Source of the DNA: Cranoglanis bouderius
Lineage: Eukaryota; Chordata; Actinopteri; Siluriformes; Cranoglanididae
Assembly (NCBI GenBank): GCA_023630585.1
Contig: CM042539.1
Location: 30,903,255 to 30,967,254 of the forward strand
Direction of reading: 5' to 3'
DNA: 64,000 nucleotides
Shown here in pieces: positions 13,568 through 24,679 of this stretch (position 1 is its first letter; each line of letters opens with the position of its first letter). The notes beneath the pieces are model-generated. The model did no database searches. It saw only the letters and a list, made by a program, of their open reading frames with translations, and had not been told where the DNA came from. The position numbers and the translations under genes are program-made.

Positions 13568-16500
13568 TGTATTTCCATTTGCACGTATGTAGAGTTCTGC
13601 CTTAAAGGGCAAACACACCTGGTGAAAATGAGAGGAAACACAGGTTTTCCCTCATGCTTGGCAAACTACTGAAGAGAAGTTTTTCAAATATACCTTAGTA
13701 CTTTTCTGAATAGAATCGACTCTGAATAGAACTGAATCCTTGCACTGTTGCTGAAGTGTGGTTTTCGTGATGTTATCTTTGTAAATGTGAAGTAAGCAGA
13801 TACTGTAACATACCGAAAACAGTCATTCTGGGTTTGTGTGGTTATCATAGCATGAATATTATTTCACTGCTATCCTCTATAGCCAGTAGTAGATAATGTT
13901 GGACCTTCATTGCAGGGCTGCAGCAGACCACAGCACTGATAACACGACGGCCATGCTGCAGGAGTGGGTGTCCGGAGTGGAGGGACTGTACCATTCTGTA
14001 CGATTCCGGACCATGGAGCATGGGAAGAGGTAGACGTTCGGGTCTAAATAATCCATTTTAATAATCTGTTTAATAATATACTGTAATAAGCATAGCAAAT
14101 GCACTTTTGTGCAAATGTTACTTCCAAATGAAGCATCCAATCCAAGCACAGAGCTGTGGACTTGATCGAGAGCCCAATGATATCGCTTAGCCGCATGGGA
14201 TGTGCAAATACTACATGTTGTTAATCACATTATATGAATAAGAATTATTTTTAATTACAGTTCCTATGCTGATGAGCTTGGTCCCAAGCACTGGCCAGAC
14301 TCCAGATTCAGCCAAGTGATGCAGCTGAGGCAGGCTGCTCTCCGATCGGCCCGGGCTCAATGGGCTGACTACATCTTGGTGAGTTGGTTGGCGAACAATT
14401 TTGGAAGGAGTCTCCAGTCTCAGTCCTTCGTAACACTCCGAGGGAAAGCTTTGAATTTAAGTTTTCTGACATGGCAATATCTTCAAGGTGGAGGGCTTTG
14501 CATTTGCAGTAGCACGACAAATAGGGAACGAACTTGTTTAGCGGATGTTCCGCGATATAATTAATGTAATGGATGAAAAAAAATGTTAGGTTGGCAAATT
14601 GGTGTGGTATTAGATGGGTTAAAACACTTCGGGGCATGCTTTAATCGGAAAATAATCAACTTCCGGGTGGTACCAGTAACTCTGCTTCAAATCAGGTCAT
14701 CACATCACCCTGTTGTTGATTATGTTCCTAAAACAGCATGTTCCGTAACTCACGTCGTACCGTATCCTTCTAGTTTGCCGACAGCGATAACTTGCTGACA
14801 AACCCGAAGGTCCTGAGCCAACTGATAGCCGAGAACCGCACACTGGTGGCCCCCATGCTGGAATCCAGAACGCTCTACTCCAACTTCTGGTGTGGTATGA
14901 CCGCACAGGTACACTATATCTTCAGCATCGTCTGTGTTTTTTGGGTTTTAGTAGTCTTTTATTAGTGTAGGGTCATGAATTTGCCTCCACGAGCAGCCTT
15001 ATTGGGGATAAAATGACACCACAGCGGCAATGAGGAAATCCCAACATATATTAACACATCGCTACGTCAAAGAATGCTTAATATTGTATATACAGCTTTG
15101 TTGACAGGTGTTTGTTAACAGTCTGAATGTTGTATATGTAGCAGGGTATAGAAGGATGCAAAATGTCTTATGTTTTAGCTACTCATTACTGTATCTTGTG
15201 ACTTTTTAGCTTAGTTTTGTTTTTGTTTTTATATCACAGGGGTATTATAAGAGAACTGATTCATACATTCCCATTCGAAACTGGAAGCGGGTTGGGTGCC
15301 ACGCCGTGCCCATGATTCACTCCACCATGCTGCTGGATTTACGTCGCCGCACCAGCCGTGCCCTGGCCTTCTACCCGGTCCACCAGCTCTACCCATGGAT
15401 CCTGGATGACATCCTGGCTTTCTCCTTTTCAGCGAGACAGGCAGGTGAGCTCTGACTTACAATACATAGCTATCCAAACTCACTATTCAAATTTATTTAC
15501 TAATTTTGTGACGCAATGAGCCTCAAGTTCTCTGGGATAGGCTCCAGGCTCCCTGCGACCCTGTGTAGGATAAGCGGTACGGAAAATGGATGGATGGATG
15601 CAAAGAGGAGTTGCTGTTACCTCCCTAAAGTTACCAAGAAACCACAAAACACAACATCCTCAGTTCTGATCGCTACAAAGCGCTGACATTGGAGACTCCT
15701 CCCATAAACGGTCAATAAACTAAACTAAATAAATGGATTATGTGGAGCGTCCACCGTACAAGTCCGAGGAAATTGTTAAAGCTATTAAACAACACATTCT
15801 GACCAATCAGATTAAAGTACTGTGGTCAAATTTTGGATTAGACTATAATTTTTGGAATAATAATAATAATTCAATTACATTGTACAGTAGTAACGAGTCA
15901 TTTTCTCATGAGACATTCCCATTTCTACACACTGACTGATATTAGATCAATTCTGCCCTTGTTCACTTCCTTCCCTGCAGGAGTGCAGATGTTTGTGTCT
16001 AACAGAGAGCATTATGGGTATTTGCCTGTGCCACTGCGGACCCAGCAGACCCTGGAGGATGAGGCGGAGAGCTTCACCCACACACTCACGGAGGCGATGC
16101 GTGAGTCACATAATAGCTGGTGCACGTCGAGTTCGCAGTTCTGACGATGTAAAACCTTACATATACTGTTGAGGCCAAATGTTTGCACCGCCCTCTGTGT
16201 TTTTTTTAACTGGAGAAAAAGGAAAAGGATTTTATAATTTATCTTCAAAATATAGAAACTTTAAAGTTAGAATACACCCAACCCAAAATATCATGAAAAA
16301 GAGTTTTGATGTTTTGTCAAGTCCAGACCTGAATATTACAACTGAGATGATACAAAGAGGCAGTTGAAAAGGCAATAGGTGGCCATATGAGTTATTAAAA
16401 AAAATTTGGTAGCACTTTAGCACACCCTCATAAGCCATACAGGAGTCGAAATCTAGTGTAGTGTTTGAAATCGGAGTGACGAGAGGGAAAACGTCTCGTT

Positions 16501-19500
16501 TCGTTCGCACGGTGCTCCACACAGGCCTCTTTCTGTACACACAGTTTTCACACCCCTGTGTAAACTCGCACCTCTTTCCTTTTTCTTCTGTGTCTCTCAG
16601 ATGAACCTGTCATGCTATTATGAAAGTCATGAAATATGAATATCACAGCAGCATTCAGGATATCTCTGCAGTTTATATATAGATTACTGTATAAAATATA
16701 TTTTATGACAATGAGTTCTTCTCTGTGCTTCTCTGTGTAGTTGATTTCGCCTTGGAGCCTTCACGCTATTTGCACATGCCACCCAGAAACAAAGACAGGA
16801 TGGCATTTGATGAGGTACATCTGATTTCTTTTTATAGTTTACAACATTATGTGTAGCACATTACTCAATGAAAAATATAGGGCTGTAATATATTAAGAAT
16901 AAAACACGACAGGGCGTGACTGTTATTATCCTATAACAGCACCCTGAAGTGGTCTATTGCTCTAATACCAAAAATTACATATTTTTGTTTAATTAAAGAA
17001 GGACACTGCATACTTTAAAAAAAAACAAAAAAAAACATTTATAGTTACATTTAATCTTAATCTTAATCTTACTCTCTTGACTTTCCAGTAGTGGAAAACT
17101 GACTGTGGGTTACAAAGCGCTGACACTGGAGACTCCTTCCATAAATGTTAAATAAACGTCTCCTTAAAGGAAACTACTTATATAACTATATCAATGATTA
17201 CTCTTTTTTTTTTTTCTTTCTTTTTTCTTTGTTTAATAACGTTTTTTTTTTTTAAGTATTATTATTCTTAGATTATGTGGAGTATCCTCCAGACAAGTCT
17301 CTATGAATTATGTTACTATAGAAACAATTAGACGCATTAGAACGAGTGCATTAATATAATCCTGAGATTATTAGAGTCAGAGCTGCTGTTATAGAAAATT
17401 AATCAACACCTTCTGACCAATCAGAGTTGAGAATTCAACAGAGTTGAGAATTCAACAGAGTTGAACTAGTAACTATATATTGCAGCATTTTAATTTAGCC
17501 ATGTCTGCAAGCATAGTGAAGAATATCCATTACGAGAAATGATATTTCATGTGGACTTCGTTTTCCCTTCCTCTTTTTTTTTTTGTCAGATCTACATCAT
17601 TAATCTAATGCGCCGCATGGACCGTAGGGCGCGTATGTTGCGCACTTTGGATGTTTTGGGGATTGAAGTCAGACTGACTGATGCAGTGGATGGCAAGTAC
17701 GAGATTACAAAATCGCTGAAAATCGTACACACGTGTAATATAATTTGCTTTATTTAAAAAGAATGAAATGTATTTATTTCAGAGCTTTGAACTCATCGCA
17801 GCTCCAGGTTTTAGGGATAGAGATGCTACCCAGCTACCAAGACCCTTACTCAGGCCGAGTACTCACTAAAGGAGAGATCGGATGTTTTCTCAGCCATTAC
17901 AACATCTGGAAGCAGGTAGGAGCAGCACATGCTCCATACTAATGAATGTTTGCTCAAGAATAGAGGTTAAGAGATAAAATCGCAGAGCGGCCATAAAGCC
18001 ACTGTTTGGCCCTTGAAATAATCGTAGACGTAAATGCAGGGCTAGGGTACTTCAGAATTTATCCCATTCACATCCATGCTGTAATCAGCTCACATCACAA
18101 CAGTGCAGTGTTTTTTTCATCAATTAAGAAAATGTAATTGTTGACAAATCAACTTTGGGGTGATAAAGGTACTGCTTAACATCAGACCACCATCACGCCA
18201 CTTTGTCCTTTCCTATAAGAGCATGGCCCATTGTGTTCTATTCCTTACAAACTCTACTGCTGGACGATCCTGATAAAGTGTAGACAGATTAAGAGGACAA
18301 AGATACTCACATTTCCAGGATTTCCCCCATTCCACAGATTCACACTGACAGACATTTTGTCTCCCTCAGGTGGTGGAACGCAAGCAGCAGCAGGTACTTG
18401 TGCTAGAAGACGACGTTCGCTTTGAACTGAACTTCAAGAGGCGCCTGAACACAATCATGGAGGATATTCGGTGGACACACCTCCAGTGGGATTTGATGTA
18501 CGTAGAGTTTGATGTCACGAAGTGCATTTGCCTAAGTTTTGGATATAACACAGGTTCCTGTCGGGCTTTAGGAAAGCACATGGCAAGCCAGCTGAGAAAC
18601 AACAAAGCAACCGGAAGCTGATTAGAAGAAAGGGTTTCTGAAGCAGACCAGCAATTTGTGACAAGCTGAGATTATGAAAAGTGGTTCTACAGTTGCAGTT
18701 TACACTAATTATCCTAATAACCCTCAATTTTCCCCCTCTCTCCCAGATACGTGGGCCGTAAGCGGTTGCAGGTGAAGAATCCTGAACGCTGGGTGCAGGG
18801 GATAAAGAACCTGGTATACCCTGATTATTCCTATTGGACTCTGGGATATGCACTCTCTCTTCAGGGTGCTAAGAAACTGCTGGAGACCAAACCTTTGGGC
18901 AAAATGCTGCCAGTAGATGAGTTCCTGCCCGTTATGTTCAACAAGCACCCTAAGTATGTTATAGTTTAGTAGATTTGGGATGGGGTTGCAATATTCTGGT
19001 CACTTTTAAAGAGCCTCGGAAAATCTCAGAAAACATAGCAGTTTTAGAAATTAAGGTTCCTCAATGGTGCTTTGGATAGATAAGGGTTCAGAACTTCCAA
19101 TAAAGAGTTCTATGTGGAACCCTCTCTGTTGAAGAGCTCTACATAGAACCCCCTTAGTAGATTTTTCACTAAACTGATTTTATAACAAGGGCTTATGTTC
19201 TCAGACTTACTACCAATAGATATCTGGGATGGGGAACAGAGTATTGATATATGTCTGGGGTGGGGATCAGAGGAATGATGGGGATCTGGGGTGGGGATCA
19301 GAGGAATGATGGGGATCTGGGGTGAGATCAGAGAATTCATGGGGATCTGGGGTGGAGATAGGAGTATTGAGGGGGATCTGGGATGAGGATCAGAGTATTG
19401 ATGGATATCTGGGATGGGGATCTGGCATGAGGATCAGAGTATTGATGGGGAAGTGTAAATAGTTCATTGAAGTCTATTAGATAAATTCCATCTGCTTTCC

Positions 19501-19782
19501 AGACTCTTTTTCCCATAAAATGATCTCTTTATTCACAGGGAAGAGTACTTGACTCACTTTAAGCAGAGGGACCTGCTAGCCTTCTCGGTGGAACCTCTCC
19601 TCCTCTACCCAACCCACTACACAGGGGAACCAGGCTATAGCAGTGACACAGAGACGTCCACCATCTGGGACAATGAGAGTATTAACACAGACTGGGACCG
19701 CCAGGGTACCCATAAAAAGCAGAACCGTGGTGATGCAGCCCCTGTACCTACTTCAGATGGTGGCAGCAGGGATGAACTGTAA
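12405..19782 (+). CDS. colgalt2: Procollagen galactosyltransferase (GLT25D/COLGALT family), COLGALT2-like
   Basis: Transfers galactose from UDP-galactose to hydroxylysine in collagen, in the ER lumen. Exons: 12405-12730, 13916-14029, 14261-14378, 14774-14908, 15240-15444, 15981-16100, 16741-16814, 17590-17696, 17783-17915, 18370-18497, 18747-18953, 19539-19782. They total 1,911 nt (636 aa), and twelve exons is the usual family number. Visible landmarks are LDYPKDRIAIW, GPKHWPDSRF, the DxD-type FADSDN (exon 4), SNFWCGMTAQGYYKR, the acidic LEDDVRFEL of the second transferase domain, MLPVDEFLPVMF and SDTETSTIWDNE. The C-terminus is SRDEL, an ER-retrieval signal. Residue choices (NREHYGYLP, GEIGCFLSHY, EDDVRFE) favour COLGALT2 over COLGALT1. 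ATG 12405 has the stronger context (A at -3, G at +4). An in-frame ATG at 12513 would place a signal peptide (MLLLQVSILLWFGVF) right at the N-terminus. The gene appears intact. Confidence 0.93.
13481..13566. repeat. (CT)n microsatellite in colgalt intron 1
   Basis: About 43 CT units with one CCC interruption, preceded by diverged copies of TTCTGTTAATTCTATGCTCTC in tandem (13370-13480). Confidence 0.95.
15526..15600 (+). repeat. SINE 3' tail (GGATAAGCGGTA...GGATGGATG)
   Basis: CTGGGATAGGCTCCAGGCTC followed by GTAGGATAAGCGGTACGGAA and a GGAT repeat. This is the tail of the same tRNA-derived SINE seen full-length at 49985. Only the tail is present here, as expected from a 5'-truncated insertion. 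Confidence 0.75.
15655..15815 (+). repeat. Interspersed repeat copy (ACAAAGCGCTGACATTGGAG ... CTGACCAATCAG)
   Basis: Contains CTACAAAGCGCTGACATTGG, then GGATTATGTGGAGCGTCCAC and ATTCTGACCAATCAGATTAA in the same order as other copies at 17110, 36130, 37245 and 59310/62446. A truncated member of the family in a colgalt intron. Confidence 0.7.
16890..17460 (+). repeat. Long copy of the interspersed intronic repeat family
   Basis: Starts with AATAAAACACGACAGGGCG and an inverted CTATAACAGCACC motif. Then come TTACAAAGCGCTGACACTGG, ATGTGGAGTATCC, a GAGTGCATTAATATAA block and CTGTTATAGAAAATTAATCA, ending in a duplicated GAGTTGAGAATTCAACA. Non-coding, with short inverted CTGTTATAG motifs at both sides. 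It behaves like a MITE or composite non-autonomous element. Confidence 0.7.
19000..19160. repeat. AGGGTTC / GAACCCT repeat (copy 1)
   Basis: Carries AAGGTTCCTCAATGGTGC, AAGAGTTCTATGTGGAACC and TCTACATAGAACCCCC. Related sequence is at 20000-20550 and 44115-44220. The motif occurs in both orientations, so it can fold. Confidence 0.5.
19215..19455. repeat. Minisatellite, ~32-bp unit
   Basis: Seven or so imperfect tandem copies of a unit like GATCTGGGGTGGGGATCAGA followed by GTATTGATGG, in the last colgalt intron. G-rich on the plus strand. Confidence 0.85.
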
Positions 19783-22700
19783 GCTATCACAGTGCAGCAT
19801 TGGATAGCTTGGGGTTTATTACATTTTATAGACATCAAAATCTGGTCATATATTCAAAAGGTGTTGACAACATATTGAGGAAAGATTCATGTCGTATACG
19901 CTTACAAAGGTCAATGAATGATTGACAACAAATATGAGAAACAGATTACGGAATGCATAGGCAATATTACTTATATGTCTATGTATTACACGCTTTGAAA
20001 ATTCAGAGCCCAAGGGTTCTTTGGTTTTCCATTAATAGTTTTATGTAGAACCCTATAACTGACTGTTTCCAGAAAGGGTTCCAAGTACCATTTCAGGAAG
20101 CTAAGAACCCTTAATTATCCAACGAACTCAAACAACTTAAGAAAATAAGTACCAATAATTTGGAGTTTGCGCCACACCTTTACCCAGTTAATACATACGC
20201 TCTTGGGAAAAGGATTCTTCAATGGATGACTTAAGAGTTCTTAGCTTCCAAAAAAAGGTTCAACTTGAACCCTTTATTGTAGTGTTCTACACTGAACATT
20301 GAAGGGTTCCCCCAGGGTACTTTAAAGGGTTCACTGGATAAACAAGAGCTCTTAGCTTCCAAAAATTTATTTTTATTGTAGTGTTCTACATTGAACCTTG
20401 AAGGGTTCCCACAGGGTTCCTGGTTAATTGAAGGTTCCTGAATGCTACCTGAACCCTTTCTGATAGGAAAAACCCTTGTTGTTGTGTTCTATATTGAACC
20501 TTGAAAGGTTTCTCCAGAAGGACAATCAAAGGGTTCTAAATATTTTACCCGAGATTTTTTTTTTTTAACTATAAAGAAAACATGAATGTCATTTACATTA
20601 TGCTAATCAGCTCCAATTGATTTGTTTGTTTGTTTTTAAATATCAGTGTTTCTCTAACGACACTTTCCAACAGATGGAGAAAATCCCAAAGCTATTTCTT
20701 GAACAAGCCATATTAAAAAAAAAATCACTAAAAAACATGAAATCATAATATTTAGATTTTTAAAAATTTTATTTAAAAAGCACTGGCAGTTTCTTGTAGT
20801 TTGAGGCAAAATTTTCTACGAAAAAAACAACACACGAATAGCATATAATAAATTAAATCAGCAGAGGAATACCAAAAGAAAATCAACCATAAAAAAATTT
20901 TTCAAAAAAAAAAAATCACATGCTTATACATCTGTGAAGAATGGAGGTTCTCAGCATTCAGTTTTATCACCTGAGGAGATGCATTAAAGCCCAAATCCTG
21001 AAGAGGTCATAACCTCATGCTAGGAAAGAGACCTTTGATGCAGTCTTGACAGACTTATTAGTGTGATCGCTGACTTGCACAAAAATGGAGTGTATTTGGT
21101 TTTAGTGTGTACAAAAAAAAAAAAAAAAAAATAGTATAAATGAGGTCAAGATTGAATTGACACAAAGCAAGGAGGCAGCTTTTTAGACAAAGATTAGCTT
21201 TTCTCTCACTACAACTGAACGAAACAAAAACATACAACTCATACTGGTCTGGACAGACTTATAAAAAAAAAACATTGGGGCTCCAAAACAAGTTTTACTA
21301 GCTGTTATTGCCACATTTAACAGCTAAGCTATTCCAGTTACACAGGCTCCATCCTAAACTACCTCGGAGGGTGTCGCTATACATACTTTATAGGTTGCAC
21401 AATACCATCAAAGGAATGCTTCGCTCATAAATGCTAACACGGCTGATAAAGGCTGTTCGGTTAGCATGATATAATTTGCATGAAACTGACAGGATTGCAT
21501 TTAGTGTTAGCAATATTTGCTATTTAATATTTGTGACACACTTTAATACACAAAACTAAGATCAACTAAAGAGACAAGAGACTTCTGTTTTAATGTCTTC
21601 TGTTCATTATTAGCAATGCTAGCATTTCTGTACTGAGCATTCCTTTTGACACACAGAAATGATAAAAAAAACTTTTATTAATACAAAAACAAAGCACAGG
21701 AAAAAGATTAGTGACAAAGAAAGTAAAAAAATAAAATAAACAATACCACAGAGAACAGGGGTTGGGGGTGGGACAAAAAAAAAACAAAAAAAAACAAACA
21801 ACAACAACATTTCCAACCTACCAAACTACCATGGACTTCATCATAAACTACCTAGAAGGCCACTAAGGGTCACCAAATAAACTTTATCCACAAAGGCTAA
21901 GATGGCTAATAAAGCTAAACATGGTTAGCATGATCTCACTTGCATAATGCTAAATGGTTGTTAGCAGCATTAGCTTTTTTGTTTGTTTGTTTCCTTTTAG
22001 CACTAATACATGGCATGTGACATTTTAAAATACAAAAGAAAGAAAGTAACACACAGAAAAAGCAAAAAAAAAACAAAAAGGAAGGCAAATCGAAAGACAA
22101 GAAAAATAAGACTGTGGTTTTCGTGATAGCATTTACTGGCCAAGAATTAGCAGTGCTAGCGCTAACTGCATACTGAATAGATGTTGGGGGGTGGGGGAGT
22201 TTGAATGAGGGGTTGAAGTGATCAGAAAGGCATTTTAAAAGGATTTGAAATCAGTTGAAATGGAGGTGTTACAGTTCAGATAACTGCCAGCAGCTACCTG
22301 TCGTAGTCCTTGTATTGCGTTATGTGCGTGGATGCAGATACCATCATCTCGTAGACTGTATTAGAAACTATCTTTAAAAAAAAAAATAAATAAAATATTT
22401 GCTTTTGCATGGATGGGAAGGAAAGAAGGACGAGGAAAGTGACGCCGGAGTTCGTTCGACTGATATTTATCCAATGGAGAAAAAACCCAACACAACAGTA
22501 CAGGGGAAAAAAATATTAAAAAAAAAAAATTTCTGTGAGCAATCAAGTCCGTTTCTTCCCTTTGTCGCACTTGAAAAAAGGTGCATCCCGAGACTAAAGT
22601 GTTTTCTTTTTCCGTGACGGGTCCTGCTACAATTCCACAGTGTTCCTTTATTCATTTTTTTGATTTTTGCAGACGTGTATTTATACAGTGTTGCCCATCA

Positions 22701-24679
22701 TGCTAGCAGATGGATGCATCATCATATAGAAGAAAAGTGCAATATTGCATATTCATATTTTATTTTGTTGGGGGGGGACAAAAAACAAAAACAAAAAAAA
22801 AACACCCTGTGGCATACGTTACGAAAGTGTTTAATGGTAAACGATGGTGCAAAATAAGTCGGAGAGGAATTAAGGCTTTCTGAAATTCCTGATGTGTTTG
22901 CATTGTTCTCTGAGATAGATGTGTTTTGGAGAGAGATCGGCGTTCTCTCTTATACATACTCACACACATACATGCCATACGTCCCCATACAAGCAAGCAG
23001 CACTAGCCCATCCGTCAAAGCATTCATCGAGTGCCCTTTATCCCTAAGAGAAGGTCTATAAACCATTATAAGTTATATATGATCTCTACTGTAGAAGCTT
23101 CAAGCATAGCTATACCCATACACTCATACACACGTGGACAACAAGCTATCTGCAACCCTCCAGCATTACCTCCAGGTTACACGTCTAAATATTTTGATAA
23201 TTTTTTTTTTTTTTTTTTAAAAGAAGCTGTTTCATGAGACATACCTACTACGTAAATGACCTAAAAACACGTCGAACCATTTAACCGTTTCGATCGTCAC
23301 TGAACATCGGTGTTGGAAAGGCAAAATTAAAACCAAATACATATATGAATATTATACAAACTGCGCAAACAAAAAGTAATTGCAAAGGAAAATAATAACT
23401 TATGACAATATTAAAAGACCTCGAAGACCTCAGCATGGAAATGCAAGAGTGCCCAAATGAAATATTTCTCTTTCACTTTCATTCCATTATTGATATTTAG
23501 GCATTAACTACCGTCACTAGTGATATAAACGAACGTCACTGGCGCTCCAGCACAGTGGCACAGTTAAATGTAAACCAACGTACAAAAACCACACAATTCT
23601 GAACGGACTACTTGTGAGTTCTGTGTATGTTAACAACCGAGTTACAGGTATTTTTGAAAATTTTACAGTCAGTTACAGAAGAACTGTAAATAGAGCACCA
23701 TGTGAAGAGATGATGCGGTCCATCTACGACTGCATTCCAGTACTGTTTAGAGCACGCCCTCGTTTATCCTTGGGTTCTGGACCATTAGAGCTAAAGCAAA
23801 TTGGCAGATGGTGCTGTTTACAAAAATAAGCAGAAGCAAAAAGCACTTCAAAACGGTAATGTTGATTTGCTCCGTTTGAAGCTAGTCATGACAGCTGATC
23901 TGACTAGCTTGAGCAAGCTAGCTAATTAACAGTCCAGCTGTTCAGTGCACTAGCCAGCTAGATAGCAAGCTTAGATAGTTAATTAGTCAGTCAGCAGGCT
24001 GATATTCACTTCAAATACACTGTGCTTCCTGCTAAGGGTGAATGTTTTTTGTACTGCGTTGCAAGTGGCCAATTTTTAGTACTGTAATGCAGTTGTGAAT
24101 GAATGGCAATAAGCGTGCATTAAAAAAACAGTATTGGAATGCAGAACGAAACTGGAATGACATCATTTCAAACAGTGTCTTTTTAATAGGGGGGATTAAC
24201 ATCCACACCCATAAACCAGAGAAGAGAAAAGGACATCTCAAACATGGCTGAGAAGTGATGTAACTAAAGTAGACTTTCAGAAACAACTGAAGAATCTGAG
24301 AGTGAGGATTGTGCTGCGTTGTGGGCGGCCATCTTAAAATAGCTTCACTGCCTGGAAAGAGTAGCGTGTTGTGCTTGTGGCAAGAGAGGCTTGGAGCGCT
24401 AAATGGCTCTACAACACGTGGAATACTTGCAGCAGATTTGACATCACTCGTCAATCATGTTGGATGATACAATTGCACCGGGATTATTGTGTCGAGGTAA
24501 ATGACCAGCTCAACCACACAACTGGACACAGAGGAAGACGAGGCGATGGGATACGAAAGTAGTGAGACCTGGTGTTCAAAACAGGTAGATTGTGTAAAAA
24601 AAAAAAGGAAAAAAAAGGGGTTGCATTGCTATGTAAAGGTGTCCAACTGGGTTTAAGTTGTGAAGTGGATGCTGCTGGT
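19783..24679. other. Convergent intergenic region; probable 3' UTRs of colgalt and the KLF gene
   Basis: No coding exon found on either strand over 4.9 kb. The left third holds AGGGTTC/GAACCCT repeats. The rest is AT-rich, mostly unique-looking, with many poly(A) runs on the plus strand. Since KLF9/13-type mRNAs often carry long 3' UTRs, much of 20.9-24.7 kb may be minus-strand 3' UTR. This is inference only. A plus-strand AATAAA at 20847 is one candidate end for colgalt. Confidence 0.5.
20000..20550. repeat. AGGGTTC / GAACCCT-rich repeat cluster
   Basis: At least a dozen GGGTTC or GAACCC motifs in alternating orientation within 550 bp (for example CCAAGGGTTCTTTGG, ATGTAGAACCCT, TGAACCTTGAAGGGTTCCC). 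Nearby copies repeat in tandem with ~110-bp spacing (20270-20360, 20350-20430, 20440-20530). Confidence 0.65.
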
